Below are positions 46,361 through 54,512 of a DNA stretch of 64,000 nt, one piece after another (the stretch's first letter is position 1; every line of letters starts with the position of its first letter). A program made the translations under genes and the position numbers. Location: positions 77,776-141,775 of the forward strand of contig CAYFOK010000008.1 of NCBI GenBank assembly GCA_964344685.1. The letters are read 5' to 3'. Source of the DNA: Scalindua sp964344685. GTDB taxonomy: Bacteria; Planctomycetota; Brocadiia; Brocadiales; Scalinduaceae. The notes beneath the pieces were generated by a model, which worked only from the letters and a program-made list of their open reading frames with translations, had not been told where the DNA came from and ran no database searches.

Positions 46361-46954
46361 ATGAAACCAGGTAAAATATACTTTAAATTAGTATTAATAG
46401 TCCTATTCAGCGCTTCAGGTTTGCTGTGTGGAGCTAAGCCGGCCTGTGCTCTGCCGGCAGATGATGTAATACCTCTTGTTGATGAAGGATATTTCCCGGC
46501 TGTCCACGAGGCATTTACCAATGCCGGAAAATCCATTTTATGTGTTATGTATATGGCCAAGCTGGACAAAGGGCATCCGGGCGGTTATGAATATCAACTG
46601 GTCCTTGATCTCATAAATGCGCATAAAAGAGGTGTGGAGGTTTTGGTTATATTTGATCAGAATGTCAAATTCTGGGAAAAAGGCAAAGATAGGGATAAAA
46701 TAGAAAGAAAGAGTGAGTATGCACACGATCTGCTGTTAAGTGCTGGTGTCCCGGTGTTTTATGACAATAAAAACAGGGTGGCTCACAGCAAAGTGATGGT
46801 AATTGATGAATATATAACGATCGTTGGAAGCACTAACTGGACATACAGCGCTTTAAGAAAGAACCATGAAGCATCCGTGATGATAAAGTCCCGGGATGTC
46901 GCACTGGCATTTGAGCAGAAATTAAGGCAGATAGAGAAAAATTCAGCTAAGTAG
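46361..46954 (+). CDS. Exported phospholipase D-like protein (single HKD)
   Basis: A 197-aa protein with an N-terminal signal peptide (about 1-30; VLIVLFSASGLLCGAKPACA). One HKD motif is complete: H142-x-K144-x4-D149, followed by IVGSTNWTYSALRKNHE. Such short Nuc-type members dimerise so that two HKDs form one active site. It likely cleaves phosphodiesters of nucleic acid or lipid in the periplasm. No toxin or secretion partner is next to it. Confidence 0.85.
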   Translation: MKPGKIYFKLVLIVLFSASGLLCGAKPACALPADDVIPLVDEGYFPAVHEAFTNAGKSILCVMYMAKLDKGHPGGYEYQLVLDLINAHKRGVEVLVIFDQNVKFWEKGKDRDKIERKSEYAHDLLLSAGVPVFYDNKNRVAHSKVMVIDEYITIVGSTNWTYSALRKNHEASVMIKSRDVALAFEQKLRQIEKNSAK

Positions 46955-47060
46955 TGTAATAATAACAGCATAAAAATACCTTGCATTAATAAATTAGCTT
47001 TGCTATAAAAGAAAGTTTCGAATATTCAAACGGTTTATATCATAATATTGGAGGTACCTG

Positions 47061-47729
47061 TTGATCATTGCGATCGATGGGCCGGCTGGGTCTGGTAAAA
47101 GTACAGCGGCAAAGGGGTTGGCTGAGCGCCTCGGTTTTACATATCTCGATAGCGGTGCAATGTATCGAGCCTTTACGTGGAAAGTATGCAGTTCCGGTGC
47201 TGATTTCAGTGATAAAGAAGGCCTCCAGAAACTGTTGGATAATACAAGTATCAGAATAGAATGTTCGGATGATGGGTCAGAGGTATTTGTGGATGGTGTT
47301 GACGTAACAAGAGAGATAAGGCTTCCTTCTGTAACAGAGAACATACATCATATATCCAGCCTTGATTTTGTCCGCAGGAAGATGGTTGAACTTCAAAGAG
47401 ACTTCGCAAGAGGCAAAGATATTATTGCTGAAGGCAGAGATATGTGTTCGGTTGTTTTTCCGGATGCAGATAAAAAGATTTACATGGATGCCGACGTTAA
47501 GGAGAGAGCAAAAAGGAGACATTCCGAACTCGGGAATCTTGCTGGAAAGGGCAGTCTGGATAATATGATAGAAGACATTGCCCAGAGGGACCACAGGGAC
47601 TCGACCAGGCAGCATGCACCTTTAAAAAGAGAACCGGATGCCCTTTATCTTGATACGACGAGTCTGGATGCAGAGAACGTTGTCGATATTTTGATGAAAG
47701 AGGTTCAAAAGGAGCAGCAGGAAGATTAA
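47061..47729 (+). CDS. cmk: Cytidylate kinase
   Basis: A 222-aa kinase: IAIDGPAGSGKSTAAKGLA is the P-loop, DSGAMYRAFTW and AEGRDMCSVVFPDA follow, and the C-terminal RREPDALYLDTTSLD-like segment fits Cmk (KREPDALYLDT). The TTG start at 47061 is supported by GGAGG at 47050-47054. It phosphorylates CMP and dCMP. rpsA follows, the common cmk-rpsA order in bacteria. Confidence 0.94.
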   Translation: MIIAIDGPAGSGKSTAAKGLAERLGFTYLDSGAMYRAFTWKVCSSGADFSDKEGLQKLLDNTSIRIECSDDGSEVFVDGVDVTREIRLPSVTENIHHISSLDFVRRKMVELQRDFARGKDIIAEGRDMCSVVFPDADKKIYMDADVKERAKRRHSELGNLAGKGSLDNMIEDIAQRDHRDSTRQHAPLKREPDALYLDTTSLDAENVVDILMKEVQKEQQED

Positions 47730-47804
47730 ACCTGTAATTTTATTTTATATTTAAAACTTTATTCAGCAGTTTTATTAACTTTATATTTTCGGAGAACTTT
47801 TTTA

Positions 47805-49568
47805 ATGGTTAACAAATTTGTATTAGAAGAATACGATATCAAGCAGGAGGAGATAGAGAAAGAGCTGGAAGAAATAGTTGGGAGCGACAGCCTTGAAAAG
47901 ATTGAGGCGGCGTTTGATACTTCAATCAAAAAATTCGATCTGGGAACGATACTGAGGGGCAGGATTTTAGGTGTCATTGGCAACAATGTAATATTAGACA
48001 CCGGGTATAAATCAGAGGGAATCGTCCCGCTTTCGGAATTTGACAGTCCCGAAGAAGTTGAAACCGGGGCTGATATAGAGGTGATGCTTGAGTCGTTTGA
48101 AGACGATACAGGTCTGATACAGATTTCAAAACGGAAAGCCGACCGCATACGCGGCTGGGAAAAGATAGTTAATAAATACCAGGAAGGGGATGTTGTAAAC
48201 GGCAAGGTTGTTAGAAAGATAAAAGGGGGGCTGCTGGTTGACGTAGGCATTCCTATCTTTCTGCCGGCATCTCAAATCGATATCAAACCTCCCGGTGAGA
48301 TTGCTGAGTATATTGGCAGTGAAGTGACATGCAAGATATTAAAGATTGATGAGGTTCAACAGAACATTATCGTATCAAGAAGGAAGCTTATAGAGGAAGA
48401 GCGAAACAAACAGAAGCGTGAATTCCTGGATAGTGTTGAGGTAGATCAGATTGTAAAAGGCGAAGTTAAAAACATTGCAGATTTTGGCGCATTTATTGAC
48501 CTTGGCGGTATAGACGGGCTGCTTCATATAACAGATATGAGCTGGGGCAGGATCAGCCATCCTTCAGAAATGCTGGCAATCGGAGATGAGATTGAAGTTA
48601 AGATACTTGATATTGATGCGGTGAAGGATAAGGTTTCTCTTGGATTGAAACAGAAGACAGAGAACCCATGGACAAGCGTAGAAGAGAAATATCCGATTGG
48701 CTCAAAGATTAAAGGCCAGGTGGTAAACATTATGTCATATGGTGCGTTTGTCAAACTGGAAACCGGTATTGAAGGGCTGGTACATATTTCTGAAATGTCG
48801 TGGACGAGGCGCATAAACCACCCTTCGGATGTAGTTGCAATTGGAGATTCTGTTGAGGCTATAGTATTAAATATAAATAAAGATAAAGAAGAGATTTCCC
48901 TGAGCCTTAAACAGGTGGAGCAGAATCCATGGACAAATATTGAGGAAAAATATCCACCGGGAGTTACGATAAAAGGTAAGGTTCGGAACCTGACTAATTA
49001 TGGTGCATTCATAGAGATAGATGAAGGCATAGACGGCCTTCTTCACATATCAGATATGTCATGGTCAAAGAAAGTTGCACACCCTTCAGAAATAATTAAG
49101 AAGGGTGAGATGATAGAGGTTAAAATATTATCAGTTGATAAGGATAAAAAGAGGGTGTCACTGGGAATTAAACAGCTCACTGATGATCCGTGGAAAAAAG
49201 AGATACCCGAGAAATACCATGTCGGTGATGTCGCAAAAGGCAAGGTTACCAAGATGACCGATTTTGGCGCATTCGTAGACCTCAGTAACGGTCTGGAAGG
49301 ATTACTGCATATTTCAGAAGTGTCTAAAGACAAGGTTAAAAAACTTGAAAATGTTATCTCTATCGGGCAGGAATTGGATGTAAAGATTGTAAAGATGGAG
49401 CCGGAGGCAAGAAAAATAGGCCTGAGCCTTAAAGGCGTAGGTGATTCAGCAGAGGAACCGCAGGCAAGTGAACCGGAAGCAAGTAAGCCGGCAGAAGGAC
49501 AGACTGATGTAAAAGCTGCGGAAGATGTCAGTGAAGAACAGACTGATGATGTAAAAGAGGAAGAATAA
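47805..49568 (+). CDS. rpsA: 30S ribosomal protein S1
   Basis: A 587-aa protein with six S1 RNA-binding repeats, at about 45-115, 130-200, 215-285, 300-370, 390-460 and 475-545 (each ends in a DGLLHISDMSW-like block, except the first two, which are divergent as in other S1 proteins). The C-terminal tail is acidic and repetitive. It binds mRNA leaders on the 30S subunit. It follows cmk after 75 bp. Confidence 0.95.
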   Translation: MVNKFVLEEYDIKQEEIEKELEEIVGSDSLEKIEAAFDTSIKKFDLGTILRGRILGVIGNNVILDTGYKSEGIVPLSEFDSPEEVETGADIEVMLESFEDDTGLIQISKRKADRIRGWEKIVNKYQEGDVVNGKVVRKIKGGLLVDVGIPIFLPASQIDIKPPGEIAEYIGSEVTCKILKIDEVQQNIIVSRRKLIEEERNKQKREFLDSVEVDQIVKGEVKNIADFGAFIDLGGIDGLLHITDMSWGRISHPSEMLAIGDEIEVKILDIDAVKDKVSLGLKQKTENPWTSVEEKYPIGSKIKGQVVNIMSYGAFVKLETGIEGLVHISEMSWTRRINHPSDVVAIGDSVEAIVLNINKDKEEISLSLKQVEQNPWTNIEEKYPPGVTIKGKVRNLTNYGAFIEIDEGIDGLLHISDMSWSKKVAHPSEIIKKGEMIEVKILSVDKDKKRVSLGIKQLTDDPWKKEIPEKYHVGDVAKGKVTKMTDFGAFVDLSNGLEGLLHISEVSKDKVKKLENVISIGQELDVKIVKMEPEARKIGLSLKGVGDSAEEPQASEPEASKPAEGQTDVKAAEDVSEEQTDDVKEEE

Positions 49569-49655
49569 CGCCTGAATAAGGCTGAGTTTCTTAAGTTAGT
49601 ATTAAAAAGCAGTTCTACGTGAACTGTATGATATATATATAAAAGGAAGAGAGAG

Positions 49656-50165
49656 TTGCTTAGAGAACTGGTACGCGATATTCCTGATTTTCCCAAAGAG
49701 GGAATTATCTTTAAGGATATCACTCCATTATTACAAAATCCTGCGAGTTTGAAGGAGATTGTTGACAAATTTTCCGATCACTATGCAGATAAAAAAGTTG
49801 ATGTAATTGTGGGTGCAGAGGCGAGGGGGTTCCTTTTCGGCCCTGCAGTTGCCATAAACCTGAACGCAGGGTTTGTGCCGGTCAGAAAACCGGGAAAGCT
49901 TCCCTATGAAACTGCGAGCATGACATATGATCTGGAATATGGTACAGATACACTTGAGATACACAAGGATGCAATAAAAGCCGGTGATAATGTTTTGATG
50001 CTGGATGACCTGCTGGCAACCGGCGGGACGATGGCTGCAAGCTGTAAACTGGTAGAATCGCTTGGCGGCAAAATTACGGGATGCGCTTTCATAATCGAAC
50101 TGGATTTCCTGAATGGAAGAGAGAAGCTGGGCAATTATGATATCTTCTCTCTAATTCAATACTGA
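49656..50165 (+). CDS. apt: Adenine phosphoribosyltransferase
   Basis: A 169-aa enzyme starting at TTG 49656, with a GGAAGAGAGAG box just upstream. IPDFPKEGIIFKDITPLL is the Apt signature, and VLMLDDLLATGGTMAA the PRPP-binding loop; GAEARGFLFGPAVA is also conserved. It recycles adenine to AMP. It is followed by a clear terminator and then a tRNA gene. Confidence 0.95.
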   Translation: MLRELVRDIPDFPKEGIIFKDITPLLQNPASLKEIVDKFSDHYADKKVDVIVGAEARGFLFGPAVAINLNAGFVPVRKPGKLPYETASMTYDLEYGTDTLEIHKDAIKAGDNVLMLDDLLATGGTMAASCKLVESLGGKITGCAFIIELDFLNGREKLGNYDIFSLIQY

Positions 50166-50193
50166 AGTAATAACTTAGAGTGTGCGATTTTGA

Positions 50194-50224
50194 GGCTGGC
50201 ATTATGTTGATTGCCGGCCTTTTT
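50194..50224 (+). terminator. Rho-independent terminator after apt
   Basis: Stem GGCTGGCA at 50194-50201 pairs with TGCCGGCC at 50212-50219 (one G-T wobble), loop of 10 nt, then TTTTT at 50220-50224. It closes the cmk-rpsA-apt transcript before the tRNA gene. Confidence 0.85.
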
Positions 50225-50259
50225 CAATTTGACATAGATAACAATAAATAGTTGAAAAA

Positions 50260-50333
50260 GCGCCCGTAGCTCAGCTGGATAGAGCAACGGTTTCCTAAAT
50301 CGTAGGTCAGAGGTTCGAATCCTCTCGGGCGTA
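50260..50333 (+). tRNA. tRNA-Arg, anticodon CCU
   Basis: A 74-nt cloverleaf. The acceptor stem is GCGCCCG with CGGGCGT (G1-U72 wobble), followed by discriminator A. The D arm is GCTCAGCTGGATAGAGC, the anticodon arm ACGGTTTCCTAAATCGT with loop TTCCTAA, anticodon CCT (reads AGG), and the T arm AGAGGTTCGAATCCTCT. The 3' CCA is not encoded. It reads rare Arg AGG codons. Confidence 0.97.
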
Positions 50334-50437
50334 TTTATTAATTTTCTGAAAATATAATTTATTTTTTTAACATTTTAGTAAATGTCAGGGATTTGTCCTT
50401 GACGCATGTTTACGACATATAATAGACTGAAAATCCT

Positions 50438-51094
50438 ATGGAAAACCCAAAAGAGAGACTTAACAATTTTTTAAAGTTTTTTAGTGATAATAAGTGGTGG
50501 ATAGCTATCGGCTTTGCCGTGGCTGTCGCAGGCGGCGTACCCTCATATATGTATCAGCAGAAGGGGGCTAACGATCTTCATGAAGTCTGGAGCAGGATTT
50601 ACCGCATGAACTTTGAAATGGCGACTGCGCAGCAGGGTGGCCCGGAAAAAGAGAAAGAGGCACTGGAAGGTGCTATTAACGAATATTCATTTTTGAAAGA
50701 TAACCTGTCGACGACAGGTGCTACTCCATGGCTGCTGTTAGAGCTGGGTAATGCACAGTATAACGTAAAAAAGTACGACGATGCAATTCTAACGTACAGG
50801 GAATTCATTAATCGTTTTGGAGATCATCCATTGACCCCAGTTATCAGGCAATCCTTAGGATATGTTCTTGAAGAGAAAGAGCAGTTGAGAGAGGCTGTAG
50901 AACAATTTGAGAAAATTGCGAATGATCCGGAAGCAACATACCTGAAAGCACAGGTAAGGCTGGATGTCGGACGGTGTTATGAAAAGCTGGGACAGGTAGA
51001 CTCGGCCGTGACTGCGTACAAAGAGGTGGTTGGCGCTTTCCCTGAAAGCGGCTGGGCAAAAATGGCTAAATACCGGCTGGAAGACCTTGAATAA
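50438..51094 (+). CDS. Tetratricopeptide-repeat protein, membrane-anchored (YfgM-like)
   Basis: A 218-aa protein with an N-terminal membrane segment at about 21-37 (WWIAIGFAVAVAGGVPSYM), then TPR-like helices (about 85-215; ELGNAQYNVKKYDDAILTYREFI, VGRCYEKLGQVDSAVTAYKEVV). The topology is that of YfgM-type periplasmic TPR proteins, which accompany the Sec translocon and chaperones. It lies 6 bp upstream of the RluD-type gene. No further specific assignment. Confidence 0.75.
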   Translation: MENPKERLNNFLKFFSDNKWWIAIGFAVAVAGGVPSYMYQQKGANDLHEVWSRIYRMNFEMATAQQGGPEKEKEALEGAINEYSFLKDNLSTTGATPWLLLELGNAQYNVKKYDDAILTYREFINRFGDHPLTPVIRQSLGYVLEEKEQLREAVEQFEKIANDPEATYLKAQVRLDVGRCYEKLGQVDSAVTAYKEVVGAFPESGWAKMAKYRLEDLE

Positions 51095-51100
51095 AAAGTT

Positions 51101-52156
51101 ATGAAGTTAAATGGAACGGCTGTAGTGAGTGAAGATGAATCAGGCCAGATTCAGTTAGTGGTTAAAAAAAAGTACTCTTCCAGGAGAATTGACAAATATC
51201 TCGTTTCCCGGCTGCAGGATTTTTCACGTAGCAATATTCAGAGGTTAATAAAGACAGAGGCGGTTAAGGTAAATAATGTTGCGGTAAAAAACAGCTATGA
51301 GATAAAGCTGAACGATGCCATTTCCATTGATTTGCCGACTGAGAGCAGCGACCACATAACTCCGGAAGATATCCCGCTGGATGTTATCTTCGAAGATGAA
51401 TATCTGATGGTCCTGAATAAACCCCCGGATACGGTAGTGCATCCTTCGCGTGGTCATGCAGGCGGGACACTGGTAAATGCCCTGGCCTTTCACTGTAACA
51501 ATCTCTCTTCGTTAAATGGCCCTTTGAGGCCGGGAATAGTACACCGGCTGGACAGAGATACAAGCGGCGCTATCTTAGTAGTGAAAGATGAAAAAGTTCA
51601 CAAGCATCTTGCACTGCAGTTTGAAAACAGGGAGGTAACTAAAGAGTACCTTGCGGTTGTCAAAGGTGAAATAGAGCTTGATTCTGATAAAATTGATCTG
51701 CCGATCGGGAAGGACAAGAGGGATAGAAAGAAGATGGCAATTCGCCATGACAATGGCAAAAATGCCGTTTCTGTTTTTGAAGTACTTGAGCGTTTTCCGG
51801 GTTTTACTCTGGTTAAGGTTTTTCTGGAGACCGGAAGGACTCACCAGATCAGGGTTCACATGAAAACTATTGGCCATCCTGTTGTTTCTGATTCGGAATA
51901 CGGCAATAGTGACGCATGCTGCCTTGAAGATTTGATGAAACCTGTTTTGAACAGAGAAATACATAATCTTGCAAATAAGAGAGAATTGTGTAATAATGTT
52001 ACTGATCCGATAATAGAGAGGCAGGCACTGCATGCTTACAAAATTGGATTTATTCATCCGGTTACTGATAAAGCCATGGAATTTACGGCAGATATTCCGG
52101 AAGATATGCGTAACTTAATCACAACTCTCAGAAAGATAAAGACTCTATTAAATTAA
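51101..52156 (+). CDS. rluD: RluA-family 23S rRNA pseudouridine synthase
   Basis: A 351-aa enzyme: an N-terminal S4 RNA-binding domain at about 25-85 (YSSRRIDKYLVSRLQDFSRS), then the pseudouridine synthase domain with HRLDRDTSGAILVVKD carrying the catalytic Asp, and ETGRTHQIRVHMKTIGHPVV. RluD modifies helix 69 of 23S rRNA; RluC-type activity is an alternative, so the specific symbol is tentative. The catalytic domain has a 30-residue insert after VVSDSEYGN. tatA follows immediately. Confidence 0.88.
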   Translation: MKLNGTAVVSEDESGQIQLVVKKKYSSRRIDKYLVSRLQDFSRSNIQRLIKTEAVKVNNVAVKNSYEIKLNDAISIDLPTESSDHITPEDIPLDVIFEDEYLMVLNKPPDTVVHPSRGHAGGTLVNALAFHCNNLSSLNGPLRPGIVHRLDRDTSGAILVVKDEKVHKHLALQFENREVTKEYLAVVKGEIELDSDKIDLPIGKDKRDRKKMAIRHDNGKNAVSVFEVLERFPGFTLVKVFLETGRTHQIRVHMKTIGHPVVSDSEYGNSDACCLEDLMKPVLNREIHNLANKRELCNNVTDPIIERQALHAYKIGFIHPVTDKAMEFTADIPEDMRNLITTLRKIKTLLN

Positions 52157-52174
52157 ATAACGGAGGACAGAAAA

Positions 52175-52429
52175 ATGTTTGGTATGCCGGGTGGTATCGA
52201 ATGGATTATAATCCTTATTGTGGCTCTGCTTATCTTTGGCAAGAGGCTGCCGGAGGTAATGAAGTCTATGGGAAGAGGTATTGTAGAATTTAAGAAAGGT
52301 GTTAAAGGCGTAGAGGATGATGTGGAAGAGGCAGTTGATAAGGATCCGGAAAAGCTGGAAGCATCTAATAACAGCAGCGAAAAGATAGAAACAGATAACA
52401 AAGAAGAATCTAAAGAGATGAAAGGATAA
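52175..52429 (+). CDS. tatA: Twin-arginine translocase protein TatA
   Basis: An 84-aa protein: N-terminal membrane helix (GGIEWIIILIVALLIFGKRLPEV), the conserved FGKRLPEVMKSMGRGI hinge, an amphipathic helix, and an acidic soluble tail. TatA forms the translocation pore for folded proteins. The start ATG follows GGAGG at about 52162-52166. tatB/tatC are not nearby. Confidence 0.93.
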   Translation: MFGMPGGIEWIIILIVALLIFGKRLPEVMKSMGRGIVEFKKGVKGVEDDVEEAVDKDPEKLEASNNSSEKIETDNKEESKEMKG

Positions 52430-52437
52430 TAAGACTC

Positions 52438-52539
52438 ATGGCACAGAGTAATAAAAGAGGAAAACTCAAGTGGCGCAGTAAACGGGCAAACCACGGCAGA
52501 AAACCAAACAAAGGAAAACAGAGAGGGAAAGTCAGTTAG
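52438..52539 (+). CDS. 33-residue very basic small protein
   Basis: A short ORF (ATG 52438, TAG 52537-52539) missed by length cut-offs. It starts 8 bp after tatA and has about 40 per cent Lys/Arg with Gly, Asn and Gln (MAQSNKRGKLKWRSKRANHG at the start). It has no hydrophobic stretch. Its tight spacing suggests it is translated with tatA. Ribosomal-like or RNA-binding roles are possible. There is no close family I recognise. Confidence 0.45.
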   Translation: MAQSNKRGKLKWRSKRANHGRKPNKGKQRGKVS

Positions 52540-52597
52540 TAATTAACAATGATTAAGTTAATGCTCAATTGCCAATTCATAATTACTAATTGATAAT

Positions 52598-53131
52598 TCA
52601 TAATTCTAAAGCTTTTTCATAAATCTGCAGGTCATTCTCGCTGAAGAGCACAAACCTGACCTCTTCAAATTCATATTCCTGAACAAATTCTTTTACCGTT
52701 GTAAGGGCAATCTTTACCGCTCTCTCTTTTGGGAACCGGTAGACCCCGGTACTGATAGATGGGAACGAGATGGACTTGATCCCATTCTCTTTTGCCACGT
52801 TCATGCTGTTATAATAGGCGTTGCGAAGAAGCTGGTCTTCGTTGCGGTTCCCGCCCGACCATACAGGCCCCACGGTGTGTATCACATATTTGGTTGTCAT
52901 ATTCCCGCCGGTGGTTATTACAGCCTCTCCGGTAGGGCAGCCTCCCTGCTTTGCACGGATCTCCTTACACTCTTCGAGTATCTTCGGCCCGCCAGCACGG
53001 TGAATAGCTCCGTCTACACCGCCGCCCCCAAGCAGGGTTGTATTTGCGGCGTTCACTATAGCTTCAGTCTCCTGCAGTGTTATATCACCCTGAACCAGGC
53101 TAAGTTTTGTTTTCCCGATTATTTTTTCCAT
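52598..53131 (-). CDS. Macro-domain O-acetyl-ADP-ribose deacetylase-like protein
   Basis: A 177-aa macro-domain protein: IVNAANTTLLGGGGVDGAIHRAGG, with the ADP-ribose-binding Asn/Asp pair, and then SFPSISTGVYRFPKERA. The family removes O-acetyl-ADP-ribose or ADP-ribose from proteins, and YmdB-type members also touch RNase III. It is a stand-alone cytoplasmic enzyme on the minus strand. It marks the left end of the repeat-rich accessory region. Confidence 0.9.
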   Translation of the reverse strand: MEKIIGKTKLSLVQGDITLQETEAIVNAANTTLLGGGGVDGAIHRAGGPKILEECKEIRAKQGGCPTGEAVITTGGNMTTKYVIHTVGPVWSGGNRNEDQLLRNAYYNSMNVAKENGIKSISFPSISTGVYRFPKERAVKIALTTVKEFVQEYEFEEVRFVLFSENDLQIYEKALEL

Positions 53132-53478
53132 TTTATAGAACCTCCTATATAAGTGCCTAAAGTGAGCTAAAGTTTGAAGTGCCTGAAGTTATAGTGGTCA
53201 ATGGTGATTTTACTTCTTTTTATGAAGACGTCAAGAGACAATCAATAATCATCAATTTTCAATACTCTGCTCTTCCTCACAGCTACCAAGTATTACATAT
53301 ACCGATTTTATACCCATTCTTGCCCGGTTGACGGTTCTCCATTCACCAGTTATATATTTATGGTTATCATTTTTTTGTTAATTTTTTGAAAGAAGATTGT
53401 AGTGAAGAAAATTTTGAAAGTTGAATAAAAAAAACCGCTGAGGAAAGCAGGAATGGCAGGAAGAGAGAAGCAGAATTT

Positions 53479-53513
53479 AGCCACGGATCGACACGGATTT
53501 ACACGGATAAAAG
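53479..53513 (+). repeat. CACGGAT repeat, direct copy a
   Basis: TAGCCACGGATCGACACGG followed by ATTTACACGGATAAAAG. It matches the blocks ahead of ORF6N (53883) and GxxExxY (54478). It pairs as an inverted repeat with the block at 53679-53706, which carries the same words reversed. Confidence 0.8.
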
Positions 53514-53589
53514 TAAAAAAAAATTACCTCTTAGGAAAGCAGGAAGGCAAGAATTAAGAGGTTGAATACTGACAAACAAAGTTCAAATC

Positions 53590-53661
53590 TGGAATCCTCA
53601 CTTGCCCGACAATCAGTCAGGCGTGCGAGAGTGAGGCAGCCTTGCTTTCGCAAGGACTCCA
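53590..53661 (+). repeat. Dispersed ~70-bp two-hairpin repeat, copy 3
   Basis: Starts TGGAATCCTCACTTGCCC and ends CAAGGACTCCA; arms CCTCAC/GTGAGG and CCTTGC/GCAAGG are perfect. Near-identical to the copy at 46255-46327. It lies inside the space left between the two CACGGAT blocks a and b. Confidence 0.85.
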
Positions 53662-53706
53662 GTTTTGTTTACTAAAAATCAGTGCTTATCTGTGAAAATC
53701 CGTGGC
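53661..53706 (-). repeat. Inverted CACGGAT block b with GxxExxY 3'-end remnant
   Basis: The left half reads GTTTTGTTTACTAAAAATC, as at the real GxxExxY stop codon region (54868-54885). The right half (53679-53706) is the inverted CACGGAT word set. It therefore looks like the scar of a second GxxExxY cassette whose body was lost. Confidence 0.7.
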
Positions 53707-53733
53707 AAAACATAAAGGAGATGGGAAAAAATT

Positions 53734-53844
53734 ATGATAGTTAAGACAGGGTTATTGTTTTTAAAAAAAATATTTGTTTTTCTGTTAATTTGTACTCTTG
53801 CATTTAAACCCGCAACTAAAGCTAAGACTAACATAGAAGAATAA
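53734..53844 (+). CDS. Possible 36-aa signal-peptide-like small ORF
   Basis: ATG 53734, stop TAA 53842-53844. It has a Lys-rich start, a hydrophobic core (IFVFLLICTLAF) and a short polar tail. AAGGAG at 53715-53720 is 13 bases before the ATG, longer than usual. It may be the surviving signal peptide of a lost secreted protein; a membrane microprotein is the alternative. Confidence 0.25.
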   Translation: MIVKTGLLFLKKIFVFLLICTLAFKPATKAKTNIEE

Positions 53845-53882
53845 TTGTTCATGAATTCCTCATTTCCTCAGCAGAAGAATAA

Positions 53883-53919
53883 AGCCACGGATTTTCACAG
53901 ATAAAACACGGATAAAAGA
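53883..53919 (+). repeat. CACGGAT repeat, copy c, upstream of ORF6N
   Basis: A CCACGGATTTTCACAG word, then ACACGGATAAAAGATGGG. The tail continues nearly into the ORF6N start, and the same tail precedes the GxxExxY start. Confidence 0.75.
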
Positions 53920-53931
53920 TGGGTTTAAAAT

Positions 53932-54459
53932 ATGAAAAAATCAGAAACCGGCCTAATACCACAGGAAACAATAGAAGGTAAGATATTGTTTATAAGAGGT
54001 AAAAAGGTGATGCTTGATAGTGATTTGGCTGTACTCTATGGTGTTGAGACAAAACAGTTGACACGACAGGTACGGAGGAATATTAACAGATTTCCAGATG
54101 ATTTTATGTTTCGTTTGACAAAAGAGGACTTTTTGAGGTGCCAAATTGGCACCTCAAAAAGTGGTGGGAGAAGATATCCTCCATACGCCTTTACCGAGCA
54201 TGGTATTTTGATGCTTTCAAGTGTTCTTAATAGTGAAAGAGCGATCCAGGTAAACATCCAGATCATGAGAACGTTTACTAAGCTCAGAGAACTGATGCTG
54301 TCACACAGAGACTTACAAAAGAAGATTAAGTCTATGGAAAGTAAATATGATTATCAGTTTAAAATTGTCTTTGATGCGATTAAACAGTTACTAGAATCAC
54401 CGGATCCGCCACACAACACGTCGGACAAAAAGCCAAAAAAGCGAATTGGTTACCGTTAA
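53932..54459 (+). CDS. ORF6N domain protein
   Basis: A 175-aa protein with an ORF6N/KilA-N-type DNA-binding region at about 15-115: VMLDSDLAVLYGVETKQL, FPDDFMFRLTKED, YAFTEHGILMLSSVLNS. The C-terminal part is charged and helical. These occur in phages and many bacterial accessory regions and are thought to be DNA-binding regulators. A perfect palindrome lies inside the gene at 54129-54161. CACGGAT repeats bracket it. Confidence 0.88.
   Translation: MKKSETGLIPQETIEGKILFIRGKKVMLDSDLAVLYGVETKQLTRQVRRNINRFPDDFMFRLTKEDFLRCQIGTSKSGGRRYPPYAFTEHGILMLSSVLNSERAIQVNIQIMRTFTKLRELMLSHRDLQKKIKSMESKYDYQFKIVFDAIKQLLESPDPPHNTSDKKPKKRIGYR
54129..54161. repeat. Perfect 16-bp palindrome inside the ORF6N gene
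   Basis: CTTTTTGAGGTGCCAA at 54129-54144, one-base spacer A, TTGGCACCTCAAAAAG at 54146-54161. It codes part of the DFLRCQIGTSKSG segment, so the repeat is translated. It could be a binding site for the ORF6N protein itself. Confidence 0.9.
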
Positions 54460-54477
54460 GACAGGGATGAAAAACTT

Positions 54478-54512
54478 AGCCACGGATCAACACGGATTTA
54501 CACGGATAAAAG
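54478..54512 (+). repeat. CACGGAT repeat, copy d, upstream of GxxExxY
   Basis: Reads AGCCACGGATCAACACGG, then ATTTACACGGATAAAAG, ending at the GxxExxY start codon. It is followed by ATGGGTTTGAAAAATGAG, as the ORF6N upstream has ATGGGTTTAAAATATGA. With the inverted block at 54881-54915 it brackets the gene. Confidence 0.85.

Larger units (their letters stand above)
53140..53733. other. Repeat-rich non-coding gap
   Basis: About 590 bp without a gene. It holds a CACGGAT-type repeat at 53479-53513, the two-hairpin repeat at 53590-53661, and an inverted CACGGAT block joined to a copy of the GxxExxY gene end at 53661-53706. The rest is AT-rich filler. Confidence 0.6.
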
